A DNA stretch of 64,000 nucleotides from Angiostrongylus vasorum (lineage: Eukaryota > Nematoda > Chromadorea > Rhabditida > Metastrongylidae), in NCBI GenBank assembly GCA_018806985.1, contig JADANN010000462.1:496001-560000 (forward strand), written 5' to 3'. The notes under the pieces are model-generated. The model saw nothing but the letters and a program-made list of their open reading frames with translations. It was not told the DNA's origin and did no database searches. Positions 33,274 to 43,832 of the stretch are shown here, piece after piece; the first letter of the stretch is position 1, and each line of letters starts with the position of its first letter. The position numbers and the translations under genes are program-made.

Positions 33274-33660
33274 TTTCGGTCTCGCTGAAAAGTGGACGAC
33301 GCCTAATTTTTCGATGTGCTCACCATGACACCCACGTATGTCACACGGCCACCCCCTCAGTTTTTTGCAGTGTCGCTCCTTCTATTACGGTTTCTACTCG
33401 ATGGATCGATTTTTCTTTGCGTTTTGAAAAAATTTTCTTTCCTTCCGCTATCTGCGTTTGCTCCATGTTCGTCTACACACCCTCTCATGTTTTCAGCGCA
33501 TATACAACTCTCGAGTGTAAAGAAAAAACGGGTCCACTACGCAACCACTCTGCCGTCAGCATTTAATAGAATTTTATAAGTTGTACAAGGAATATTACAT
33601 TGTTTGTCTTGTGGTTTTGATAGTTCTCGATCCATGCCATGCTCAAAAGTCATCGTAAAT
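33274..33660. other. Pyrimidine-rich sequence, no gene seen
   Basis: T/C-rich; open frames here look compositional. Confidence 0.4.
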
Positions 33661-33667
33661 AAAAGTA

Positions 33668-33938
33668 AATAAAGCTCTCGGCGTTGATCAATCCTATAGG
33701 GATGCTCCATAAATTCGGCTTCATCAAGGACCGTTGGAGATGACTGAATGCATATCTGACCTTTGCAATGATTCGCGACGGCCTATCGATGTATGGAGTC
33801 AGTGCTACTATCCTCCCAGAGAAGTCTGGTACCACTTGCCGACCCCGGAGGGATGGAGGGCTTGGTGGGCCATGGGCGCGGGGATCGATTCCACGTGTAT
33901 ATTGCAGGGCGCCTCCGACCACTGCGCCACACGCGCCC
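33668..33938 (-). repeat. Family S SINE, copy S11
   Basis: Reverse copy from AAGCTCTCGGCGTTGATC to CCACACGCGCCC. Confidence 0.87.
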
Positions 33939-33989
33939 TTCATAACTCATCATAGTGTTTGGAAATTAAGAACCAACGAGCTGATGAGA

Positions 33990-34445
33990 TTTGCCAGTTT
34001 TCTATACCCATGTTATGCGAGTTGTTCAAGAATATTCTATAAGTCCTTGGGATGTCATCTCGTTAAGACCACAATTAGGTGTAAGCTACAACCAACGAAA
34101 ACAGGTTGTGAACATAAGAGGCCAGATGGCGTCCTACTTTCGCGCGCAAGAGGACCAAAAAGTGGTATGTCATTTATTTACATCATTACTGCATATCTAT
34201 ATAAAATTTTAAACCCTTATATAAGGACTCAACGACTTCAAAGGTTTAAGACTAATGCCGAGCTCGCTTCAGTTTGTGAAACAAAAAATTCGAACCGCAT
34301 CTCTATCACTGAGTATTGTATTGCTCAAGAAGAGAAGGGAACTGAAGCTTGAATGTACTGCAACACACCTTGTACGGCTCATAATAGTGCCAGTTATAGA
34401 ATATCTTACCGGATGCAGCTCAAAGACGATAGTTGGGAGATGAGA
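33990..34445 (+). mobile_element. Possible PLE fragment
   Basis: 34330-34440 encodes KRRELKLECTATHLVRLI, similar to TKRELKLE...DLARQI in the PLE at 1-1740. The open stretch 34001-34165 (PWDVISLRPQLGVSYNQRKQ, VVNIRGQMASYFRAQED) may be RT palm or an unrelated exon. Confidence 0.4.
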
Positions 34446-34789
34446 TAGCTCGTGAGGGGCGATCAAATCTCGGATATCACAGAACGTCATTGGAAGCGGA
34501 CAAAAACAAACACACCTACGATGCGCCATGGAGACCGCTCCTTGCTGTGCACCTATCACCTGTTATCACCTGTCTTCCAGTTGATCGTCGAGTGACTCGA
34601 GAGGCCCCTAGTAAACCTACCATTTCTCTCTGTCGTGTGCAACAGTAGCCCATTAGATTCTGCCCTCTCTAGGAGCTCGTTGAGCATCATGCACTTTCTT
34701 CTAGGCTTTTTCGTGAAGAACTTTGGCCATCGGGTCGGTGGTCTTCCCTGCAGTACGTCTCTAAATTGCTGAGTTTACACGACGTTGGT

Positions 34790-35060
34790 AATAATGTTTA
34801 TTTCGGCTAACGTTTCGACGTCTTCGTCTTCATCAGAGCCGATGATCCCAGTCGACGATCGCCTGGAAGTGAAGGCATCGATAAAAGAATTGCGCAGTAG
34901 GATACGAGAATTAAAATGCTCACGTCCCTAGTTTGATTAACGGCATGGCCATGAAAGTATAGAAGAACATAGCTACTGCGCAAGCATGTGTTAAATTCTC
35001 GCAGTTGTTCTTTCATTAGCCACCGGTAATTGTGGTAGCTGAGCTTAACGTGCACTTCGC
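34790..35060 (-). mobile_element. PLE 3' end with hammerhead-like motif
   Basis: The right part shares a pattern (ATTTTAATTCTC) with the PLE end at 2690-2900. The left part ends with the ribozyme-like motif and the conserved outer tail CCAACGTCGTGTAAAC (minus strand). Confidence 0.6.
34803..34842 (-). ncRNA. Hammerhead-ribozyme-like motif, family 1, intact
   Basis: Minus strand: stem I TCGGCT/AGCCGA (6 bp perfect), core CTGATGA, stem II GACG-AAGA-CGTC (4 bp perfect), GAAA, CGTT. ACGT after GAA is self-complementary, so stem III would form between two copies, as described for PLE hammerheads. All core bases are present. Confidence 0.72.
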
Positions 35061-35499
35061 ATCACTTAGTGCCAGACTACTAGAATTGAATGAAGCCTGA
35101 AATCAGTTAATGTCGACTTTTTTTGCTACTCATGCGATTTACTCACGTTCCCATTGTAGCGGTTTATTTCTTCATAGTTAGCAGAAATCTTGCTATAAAT
35201 ATGTAAAAACGAGATTCAATCTTCCACAAGCGGATGTTGATAGAACGATATCCATTTGATGCCTATTGATTGTCTTTTGTTTCAAATTTCCTTTTGAACA
35301 TATCGTTGAGGCATGAACGCGATGGCAGGACATCTTCGTGTCGGCTCGGTGAACAGTGGGGACCCTTTTTGTGAATTACTTGCAAGGATCATTTATAGGC
35401 CACAACAAAACAGTCGTAAACTAGTTTCGGCGTTAACAAATCAGTGTGGAAGTATCTTAACTCAGTGTAATCAATAAATCTGAAATTTTGAATTTTCTA

Positions 35500-35800
35500 T
35501 TTGCTATGTGCTAGCTTACATAATACTGGCCGCTGCAGGGTGGGTTATCAGTTGAAAAACAAACTATTATCAACGGATAACAACGTCAATGACAACCGCC
35601 CTGTATAAAAGAGCATCGCCGGGTGAGTACGGTTCATTCGAGAGAGGATCTCAGCTGAGGAATATCCAGCTCGATGGGCCACGAAAACGTCACCTCAAGA
35701 ACACGAACAACTGTGGACCATCGACTCGGATCATCGGCTCTGATGAAGACGAAAGCGTCGAAACGTTAGCCGAATAAATATCTTTATCAAACTCGTGTAG
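35500..35800 (+). mobile_element. Hammerhead-bearing PLE-related element
   Basis: Head TGCTATGTGCTAGCTTAC, GCCGCTGCAGGGTGG, block GCATCGCCGGGTGAG, end with intact ribozyme-like motif and tail CTCGTGTAGGCTC. Confidence 0.68.
35734..35773 (+). ncRNA. Hammerhead-ribozyme-like motif, family 1, intact
   Basis: TCGGCT (35734-35739), CTGATGA (35740-35746), GACG-AAAG-CGTC (35748-35759), GAAA (35760-35763), CGTT, AGCCGA (35768-35773). Both stems pair perfectly. The stem II loop differs by one base from the 34803 copy. Confidence 0.72.
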
Positions 35801-35874
35801 GCTCAACATTATAAACACATGTTCAATGCGATCAATTTTTTATTCATTTCCTATTCTTTTTTCTTAGAAGGGTG

Positions 35875-36390
35875 TGCCATGGAATATAACTACAACGAAG
35901 CTGAGATATTTGCAAAACTTCGAACTGCAGGTGTCTGCGGTGGGGATCGAAGACGCTATCACTATCGCCAGGGGCCAACGCGTTCACCACTACACCATGC
36001 GAGTCCTTCGTTTCGCCTTTTTCTCAGCCGTGTTATTGACCTATAGGGTGCCATCAGTAATCACCCGTCAGTGACAATGATCTGAGGAGTACAAATTGGC
36101 ACTAAATAAAAACAGTGATTACATTGCGACTTATACCACAGCTTCAGCTTAACTGGGCTCATTGCTAATCTGTGCTTCACAGATCAATCCCGTTGACTTT
36201 TGATTGCTGATAGCACCTACCTGAGAGGGAGACGAAGCGAAGGACCCTCATGGTGTGGTGGTGAACGCGTTAGCCCCCGGAAATGATAATAGCGCGTGCG
36301 TTCCCCACCGCAGACACCTGCAGTCCGGAGTTTTGTAAATATTTCAGCGCCACTGTAGTTATATTTTTAACTCATATATGTTCATGTTGA
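35875..36390. repeat. Family P repeats, inverted pair
   Basis: Left copy 35880-36100 (+), right copy 36130-36390 (-), with the usual CACCAC...ATGCGAGTCCTTCG and its reverse. Confidence 0.8.
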
Positions 36391-37275
36391 TAGCGGCGAT
36401 ACGAGGCCAGTCACCACGACAACGCATCTTGAGATCATTCTTGACGAGGTATTTCAAGTAGTCCTCTGAAAGCAATAAGCGAAAAGGTATAGCGGAACAA
36501 AGACTCCAGAACTAAAAAAGGAAACCAAGACTTGCCGTTTAGATGGTAGAACATCAGTAGTGATGGAGAATTTGGTCTTACTGCGGTCAATTTCAACTAG
36601 CCGAGTGAGCCAGCTGAGCCCATTTACCGTCAATCCCACTTTTTTTATTGAGCAATGTTTTGAAAAAAGTATTGGGACCTACTCGGAACCGTTAACACGC
36701 TAGACGCAGCATGGAAACTGCGCAAAATTACGTATTGAGTCCTCAGTCTTGCAAATCTTATCTTCTCCAGGCTTCTCGCGCCCAATATTGAATTTAGAAT
36801 GAAGTTTCTTCTAACAAACAGTATTCGTCTAATACATCTCAGACCTCGTTCTTTTGTCAGATGGTTCTAGCATGGCCGTATCACAACCTGTAAGAATCAA
36901 TGAATACAACAACTTTAAAACAGAGGTCGGAAAGAAATATAAAGGACTATGATTGAGGAATTAAAACGATGTGCAGTAATTATGCTGTGTAATTTCCTTC
37001 AGCATGTTGAGGATCCCATCCCACTTGAGATCACGGAAGGTAACCATATTCTAGAGAAAAGAAGAACTTCTTTTGCTGATATGACTCACATGAGGCATTT
37101 TGAAGAGGTTTCTGAGAACTCAAAACATTCCAGGAATAAGGAGAGCAGGAACAACGTTCGAGACAAATACAATTGTTGCCTAGGTCTCACCACGACACAA
37201 AAAATTCTGTGCATATTTACAAAAATTGTGCAAAAAGATGAAAAGTTAACACTCATCATACACGACATAATATCC
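36391..37275. other. No recognised gene
   Basis: A plus-strand frame 36949-37280 (LEITEGNHILEKRRTSFADM) runs into a SINE and has no recognised domain. Confidence 0.35.
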
Positions 37276-37277
37276 TC

Positions 37278-37515
37278 ATATCGATCCCGGCGCTCGTGGT
37301 GGTTCACCAATCCTTCCATCTCTGCGGGGTCGGCAAATTAGTACCATACTTGTCTGGGAGATAGAGGCACTGGCTCTATACATCGGTAGGTCACCGCCAG
37401 TCATTGTAAACGCCAGATATGTATTCAATCACCTCCAAACGATGTTTAATGAAGTCGAATGCACGGCGCAACCCCTCAGGGATTGATGAACCCCTTGAGC
37501 TTTATCCTTATCTTT
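37278..37515 (+). repeat. Family S SINE, copy S12, 5' truncated
   Basis: Starts inside the tRNA-like head at TCGATCCCGGCGC; body and end typical. Confidence 0.8.
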
Positions 37516-38160
37516 AGTTTATTCAATTAGACCTAGTTTCGCCAATTACGATATTATCAAAATTTGTGCTTAAACACGACGAATGCAAACCCAATGCCAA
37601 CGCACTTGACTAACCTATGTAATGCACTGCATCGTCTTAAGTTCATGTGTAGCTGTTATGGCGTGTTCTTCTTTATAAGGTTCAATTTTTTAAGAGGTAT
37701 TAAGGTAGGAAAGATATTCACAATTTTCAACGCATTTGCAATACTCCGCAACATCAACAAAGTTAGGGTGCGACTACAATTTGGAAAGCTGTTGAGTCAT
37801 CTCCATTTGTCGGATAACGCAGGTATGATGAAGGAGACACACTGTAGAACACCAGATCGTTCGTTGAATTTATCAAGAGAAATTACATGATGAGAGTTTA
37901 TGGATCGAGCAAAAACGTTTGTAATGACAAGCCTTCTGTGTTCCTCAGAGGAAGAATGGCAATCCACCAATACTTCTCACATGGGAAAGCGTGGATGCAT
38001 GGGTTCAAGCACCAAACCTGTTCGATTTTGATTGGAATGGATAGAGTTCCGTTATCCTCAATCTTAAGTAACTATGCCACGCAAGGTGATTTACAACAGA
38101 ATTAGAAACTAAGACACTATCTTAGCCGTTATAAGAAATCATATAGACGTTACGACGCCA
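37516..38160. other. No recognised gene
   Basis: Short frames only. Confidence 0.35.
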
Positions 38161-38545
38161 ACCTCCCAACAGTTTACCGCCTCATCGTTGCTGGAGGATG
38201 TTCCTGGGTGTCGGACTGCGATGTACAGCGGGGGAATTCATCCCCCGGCAGCGTCTCGTAAGCTGCGAAGGAGTCCGGCATTTCCATTAGGAAGCTCAGC
38301 TAAGAGTAAATCAATACCAGGATCCACCGCCATCCTTTTATCAAATTAGTCACACGGTGGCAAACCTCCTGTTCCACAAAGGTGGCGACTGCCTGTGGTG
38401 GTACGACCTGGGGGCGACTTTGGCTTGGCTGAGCTCGCGGCTTCAGGGTAACATAATGACTAATTCAGCACTCCGAAAAATGAAGAATATGCTGATGTCC
38501 GCACAACCAGGGAGGTCGGGCCACCCAAGTATCCAAGTATGACGC
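38160..38545 (+). repeat. Family R repeat, near full-length
   Basis: Head CCTCCCAACAGTTTACCGCC to tail CCAAGTATCCAAGTATGA. Confidence 0.8.
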
Positions 38546-39405
38546 AAAACCTTCTGTAATACGTGATGATCAGGTGAGAATTAGAAACAGTTAATGCAAC
38601 AAATATTTTTTGTTCAAATTGTTTCACGAATCAGCAGTGTTATTTTGTAAAAGTTCTAACTGTAGGCATTCCAAGTATAAATGTAGATTTCTTGAGCACA
38701 GTGTTGAGAAATTCACTGAAAGATTGTTAGAATAAGGTCAGAGAATGTGTAGTTTTCCAAAGATGCATTCTGAACCTTCCTGAAAACGCATTCTGTACAG
38801 ACAAAGCCTTTTTACACATTTCTAACACATACTTTAAAGTTTTTCCACTGATTTGTCAGTCGTGACGGCGAAGTGTTTCCGAGTTCCCAACTTTAGTGTG
38901 CAAGACACGGCTAACATGTTCCTACCCGTCTCAGGGTTGAAAACAGGCGAATAAACTTTTCCAAAGAAAAGAATGGTCCTTTTACAGATTATTTCGTGTG
39001 TAATTCAGCTTTGTTCAACCTATAACAGCTACAATGTCTGCATAGGACAAGCAACTGAATGATTGCAAATGGTCCAGTGAAAAAAAGCGCTGTTCGGGAA
39101 AAAATCAAACATCGGCAAGAAATGAGTCATATATAATTCATTCCGGACCAGCAAGTTAGTATAGAAAGGTCTCAGACGTTTACTGATTGTGGGGAAAAGA
39201 TATTGCGCAGTCATTCAAACCTTGGCTCACCCTTTTCTAGAGACCTTCAGCTTCACGGCGCCTTGAACTAAAATTTCAATGTTGCCACCTTATATTTGTC
39301 CAATTGCCGGTCTTCGGGAATGCTATGAAGGATACCTAACAGTAGACTGTCTCCAAGATGTGAGATCTAGCACGAGCTTCAACTTTTTCGTGACATAAGG
39401 CTAAG
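38546..39405. other. No recognised gene
   Basis: Nothing recognised. Confidence 0.35.
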
Positions 39406-39407
39406 AG

Positions 39408-39640
39408 GATAAAGCTCTCAGCGTTGATCAAACTATGATGAGTGCCGAATGCATTTAACCTCATTAAGCATAGGTAGAGATGATTGAGTGCATATCTGGC
39501 CTGTGCAATGACTAGCGATGGCCTAGCGTGATTTCAACCAGAGGGTTGAAAGCCTTGGTTAGCTGGTGGCGCGGGATGAAATCGAAGATCGCGTGTGTAA
39601 TGTGGGGCACCTCTAACCATTGCGCTACACCCAACTAACT
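39408..39640 (-). repeat. Family S SINE, copy S13, diverged
   Basis: AAGCTCTCAGCGTTGATCAA, GCATATCTGGCC and CATTGCGCTACACCC in reversed order, with an internal deletion. Confidence 0.7.
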
Positions 39641-39644
39641 AACA

Positions 39645-40260
39645 ACTCTCTACCAAGCGTTGAGGAAAGGACAACTTCACTGATGTCCTAGGTGGCAGAG
39701 CATTCCTCACACATGGATCCTTCGTCGTCGTGCAATCTTCTGCCCTAATTCGTTCGAGAATCTTTATTGTGTAGTAAAACATGATTCTTTTTGGTGCAAT
39801 GTCTTTATCCCTTCACTAACAATTATGCCTATCGTTAACGAGAACGAAGTCAGATCATTTCTTCTTGCAATTATAGCGTTGAAGCGATCTTTAAGTCATT
39901 GTGTGGTACCAGTTTCTTCATCGAACTAGAAGTTTTTTTTAAAATAAAACGCTAATCAAAGAGCTAAAGTACTATTGGAAATATGGTAGTACCTTAGGTT
40001 GTTGTGAAACCAACTACCCTACGTGATCAGATTTATTTCATCTATCAAGCACTGTTTCTACAAACAGATATCGCAGGGTCGCGTTTTAGCTGTTCCTTTC
40101 GAAGGGTTACATTTCCCCGTGTATTTCATACCATGTTTTCTAAATATCTCTGTTTAACAGACATATGCATCGGCAACTATTGCAACAGTTAATTTCTTGT
40201 CATTGTCCTTTACCGGTCTTCAGCCAAATGTGTATGAATTTATACACCTTAAGCTGCGTC
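39645..40260. other. No recognised gene
   Basis: Nothing recognised. Confidence 0.35.
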
Positions 40261-40262
40261 AA

Positions 40263-40533
40263 GGGCGCGTGTGGAGCAGTGGTCGGAGGCGCTCTGCAGC
40301 ACACACGTGGAATCGATTCCCACGCGCATGGCCCACCAAGCCTTCCGTCTCTCCGGGGCCGGAAAATTGCTACTAAACTTCTCTGGGAGGATAGCAGCAT
40401 TGGCTCGATACATCGGTAGGCCACCGCGAGTGCCAGATATGCATTCAATCACCTCCAAACGATGCTTAATGAAGTAGAATGCATGATTCATCCCTCAGGG
40501 ATTGATCATTCCGAGGGCTTTATCCTTCTTTTT
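40263..40533 (+). repeat. Family S SINE, copy S14
   Basis: GGGCGCGTGTGGAGCAGTGG head, GAATCGATTCCC, typical body and end. Confidence 0.87.
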
Positions 40534-40534
40534 T

Positions 40535-41435
40535 TAGGCAGCGTCATTTTGTTAAAGGCCGTTCTATGATATCTGGAGAAACATGCTGTGTATCAATCAT
40601 ATCGCAAAAGCGCTGTTGTCAGAGCGCTCCTTGAGTGCTACTCAAAGCCATCTACATAGTTGAGATTTCTATTCACATGTCAGCTGCGTAGCATAGCGCT
40701 AGCAGAAATGTTGCGTTGGAAAAAATAAGCGTGGAGGCTTGCTTCCATAATCTGGTCGGCGATATATTTGAGAGCACTAAAGGCAATTCGCAGTTTTTTC
40801 TTCCTTGCTCAGTTACACCTTCTTTTACTGTAGATAGCAAAGAATGTTCTTTCATGAATAAACATTTGATGTCCTTGTCAGTTAATGCTCTTCAGGGCTT
40901 CTGCTGTTAGGTTTGAGATTGCGGAGTAATCAAATAGCAGTGGCGACGATCGTGGTTGAGTAGAGGGCTGGTCAATCAACTATATTTAATCCGGAAATCC
41001 CCGGAACTTGACGTTCAGCGTTAGCCAATTGTAAGTCGAATCAGATGCGAGGATTAGAGAGTTACAGGAGCTCTTTGGTAAGGAATGTTGATATAATTTC
41101 TTCTCATTCTGTTCAACTGAACCTTCTTTTAAAACATTCGAAGTGAAAAATCGTTTTAAATTAGGCATGATATACCAAAAACTTCCCTATTTAATTTTTA
41201 AACTATGCAGAAAATCTCCAGTGTTCGAAGGTTTGTGGAAGGACGCACCGTTTGTCAAGATGTTCTGAGCGAGGTGAAAGCTGCTCACCTTAATCTTAAT
41301 GAATTATTTAAATAAGATATTAAGGACGACTAGTGCCATGTTTATAGTCCAGCAGAATGCGCGCCTTTATTTTTGCTAAAAAACCATCCTTCAGCTATTG
41401 ATGAAAGACAGACAAAGTATTAGATACAGTAAAAG
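40535..41435. other. No recognised gene
   Basis: Short frames only. Confidence 0.35.
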
Positions 41436-41439
41436 TAAA

Positions 41440-41570
41440 TATTGTGATTTCGACTGCAACCTCAGCTTAGCTGGGTTCAGTGCCGATGTGGGTTCCCCTG
41501 ACCAATCCCGTTGACGGGTGATTCCGGATGGTACTAGTAGATATGATTGAAAAGTTGAGAGAAAACTGCC
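41440..41570 (-). repeat. Family P repeat, 5' part only
   Basis: CTCAGCTTAGCTGGGTTCAG and CCGTTGACGGGTGATTC. The tRNA-like half is missing. Confidence 0.65.
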
Positions 41571-41673
41571 CCTTTTCTGCCCGTTGAATGCATCGTTTTC
41601 TTGTTCAGCAATCGCGAGGTTGTTATACAGCATACATTTACTTCCATAGAAAAACATAATACAATACAACAGT

Positions 41674-41710
41674 AGCTGACGTTTCGGCAGTATCGCCTTC
41701 TTCGGAGCGT
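41674..41710 (-). ncRNA. Hammerhead-like motif, family 2, left arm
   Basis: Minus strand: GCT, CCGAAGA (core with U4 changed to C), AGGC-GATACT-GCC stem II, GAAA, CGTC, AGCTAC. GAAA and GTC cleavage triplet are intact but the core change should reduce or abolish activity. Confidence 0.5.
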
Positions 41711-41935
41711 GGATGGGCATACTGATATACGATTTACTAGGCCAAACGCTTCAATGACACTTACAAAAAGGCGAAAAAACTCTATGGTAAATACACGATC
41801 AACAGCTTCTCGAACAAACTCACCGCTTTTTTTCGTGACTTCCAATGAGGAAGTTGGAACAGCTGATTATAGTCGCATATGGTTGACCAGTATCAATATC
41901 AACCATCTTCCTCATTGGAAGTGACGAAAAATGCG

Positions 41936-42048
41936 GTGAGTTTTTCGAGAAGCTGTTGATCGTGTAATTGTCATAGAGTTTTTCGTCTTTTTGTAAGTGT
42001 CAATGAAGCGTTTGGCCTAGTAAATTGTTTATCAGTGTACCCTTCCAG
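41936..42048 (+). other. Intron in PLE 3' end
   Basis: GCG/GTGAGT to CCTTCCAG/GCCCTG, 113 nt, same place as the introns at 7543 and 17391. Confidence 0.6.
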
Positions 42049-42085
42049 GCCCTGAAGAAGGTGGTACTGCCGAGACGTCAGCTGC
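42046..42085 (+). ncRNA. Hammerhead-like motif, family 2, right arm
   Basis: CAGGCC, CTGAAGA (42052-42058), GGT-GGTACT-GCC, GAGA, CGTC, AGCTGC. The core is intact except GAAA changed to GAGA. Confidence 0.5.
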
Positions 42086-42305
42086 TGTATTAATAGGAAG
42101 TCGATCCTGGAATCTGCCCGTTGAGATGATTGTCTCTTCCCGCCACCCACATACCACAACAGGCGGACATATGCGGAACTGCCATGACTTATTAGTTATA
42201 GAATGTTCTCATTACTACACTTATCACAAATCTTCTGAACAGTTCAAAAGTTGCTTGCAGGAATCCGCTAGCAGACGTGATTTTATAGACTTTGATGCTT
42301 AAGTA

Positions 42306-42572
42306 AGGGCGCAGTAGTCGGAGCCTCCCTGCAACACACATGGAATCCATCCCCGCGCCCATGACCCACCAAGTCTTCCATCCCTCCGGGGTGGGCAAAT
42401 TAGTACCAGACTTGTCTGCGAGGATAGCAGCACTGGCTCGATACATCGGTAGGCTACCGCGAGCCATTCTAAAAGCCAGATATGCATTCAGTCGCCTCCA
42501 AACGACGCTTAATGAAGTCGAATGCATGGTGCATCCCTCAGGCATTGATCAACGTCGAGAGCCTTACCCTTT
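42306..42572 (+). repeat. Family S SINE, copy S15
   Basis: GGGCGCAGTAGTCGG head with a short A-box deletion, typical body and end. Confidence 0.82.
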
Positions 42573-42574
42573 TT

Positions 42575-43832
42575 TATTTGGTGCTTAAGCACCCAGAAAA
42601 TCAAAATTATTAAAAAAGAGCCGTGCTGAAGTAACAGATGGTGGCAAATGGTTCTTTCACTACCCCTCGATTCTCATACACTTGACAAAATTGGAGATAG
42701 TGAGTGTTGAGATGCAATACCGCTCACTCATGGTAAACCGTCGTTCCCTTAACGCCTGCGATCGCTGCGAAGTTGTTAACGAGAGTATCATGAGGTATTG
42801 ATCTGTCATTAGATGCTTCTCTTAAGGTAGGATGCAGAGCAAGGCTGCTTCAACAAATTGTATTAATATGGAACAATATAGATGAAACACCTGAGGTTGA
42901 GGGAACTCAAGGAAACTGCTCGACACTGGAAATTTCACTCTTTAGCGTCCAAGGTAAAGAAGATCTATTGCGCTATGCACATGCCCCAAATGGTTAAGAA
43001 GTTGGTTGAGCCACCTGTCCTATGTTATATTTTGGATCCGGACCTCATACCTGGCTCAGCTAGAGAGCCAGCAGAGTGGATGAGAAAGTCATTGTTCATT
43101 TTGGTTCATCATTCTGACTCTTTTGGCTTCTCATTACTTAATAAATTGCAGCGCATTTTGTAGCAATTTTTATTGTTCTCTCTTTTACAATGTCGATGTA
43201 AAAAGTAAGCACTTAAACATAAATGCACATCGATGAACAGTTTAACGGAATGCTGCAAACCGCCACTGGAGTATCACCTCGATGGCCGGCCCGCAGCCAA
43301 TGCAGTAGTTCAGCCAATTATCGTCATCTAATTGGCCATAAGAAACAACAAATCACAGCAATTGCTCGTTAGGTCAAACAAGCACATCACCGCCAATTAT
43401 TAACTCGTCGAACAGTTGTGGACTTCTTCTGGAGCGAACGGAGGATTAGCGCCCTATCTTCGAAGCCGTTCGTCTTGTTCCGCAAACGAATCACTATCTG
43501 GTCACCCGACAAGAATTCAAACACAGATCGCAGAAATCTCGACAATGAACCAGTAACGGATAGGAAAACTAGAAGAAATGATAGGGATAGAAATGATAGT
43601 CAGTCGATTTTTAAGTCATAATGGAGTTCTTCGTAGTTACTTTTCCAACAGAATACGACTTCATGCCCACATTATACGAGCGCATAGGGTGTTGCGTTTG
43701 GTGAATCTATGTTGAACACAACAACAAGTTCTCAAGAATAATTAAGCCTGATGGATGTCTTGAAAAGAGTTAGATGGATGAAAGAGCTTAATAATAAGCT
43801 GAATGCTCAATGCTGTGCAAAGACGACGTTCG
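42575..43832. other. No recognised gene
   Basis: Short frames at 42882-43163 and 43418-43621 (+) show no domain. The right part is the 3' flank of the forkhead gene. Confidence 0.35.

Larger units (their letters stand above)
41640..42105. mobile_element. Two PLE 3' ends joined head to head (palindrome)
   Basis: The left arm 41674-41860 is the reverse complement of 41900-42085. Each arm holds, from centre outward, CACTTCCAATGAGGAAG, the intron start GCG/GTGAGT, the intron body, and a family 2 hammerhead-like motif. In the left arm the intron acceptor AG has become AC. Confidence 0.75.

Noticed and set aside
41391..41845. Minus-strand frames of about 100 codons as genes
   Set aside because: They lie across the PLE palindrome and its intron and mirror frames in the other arm.
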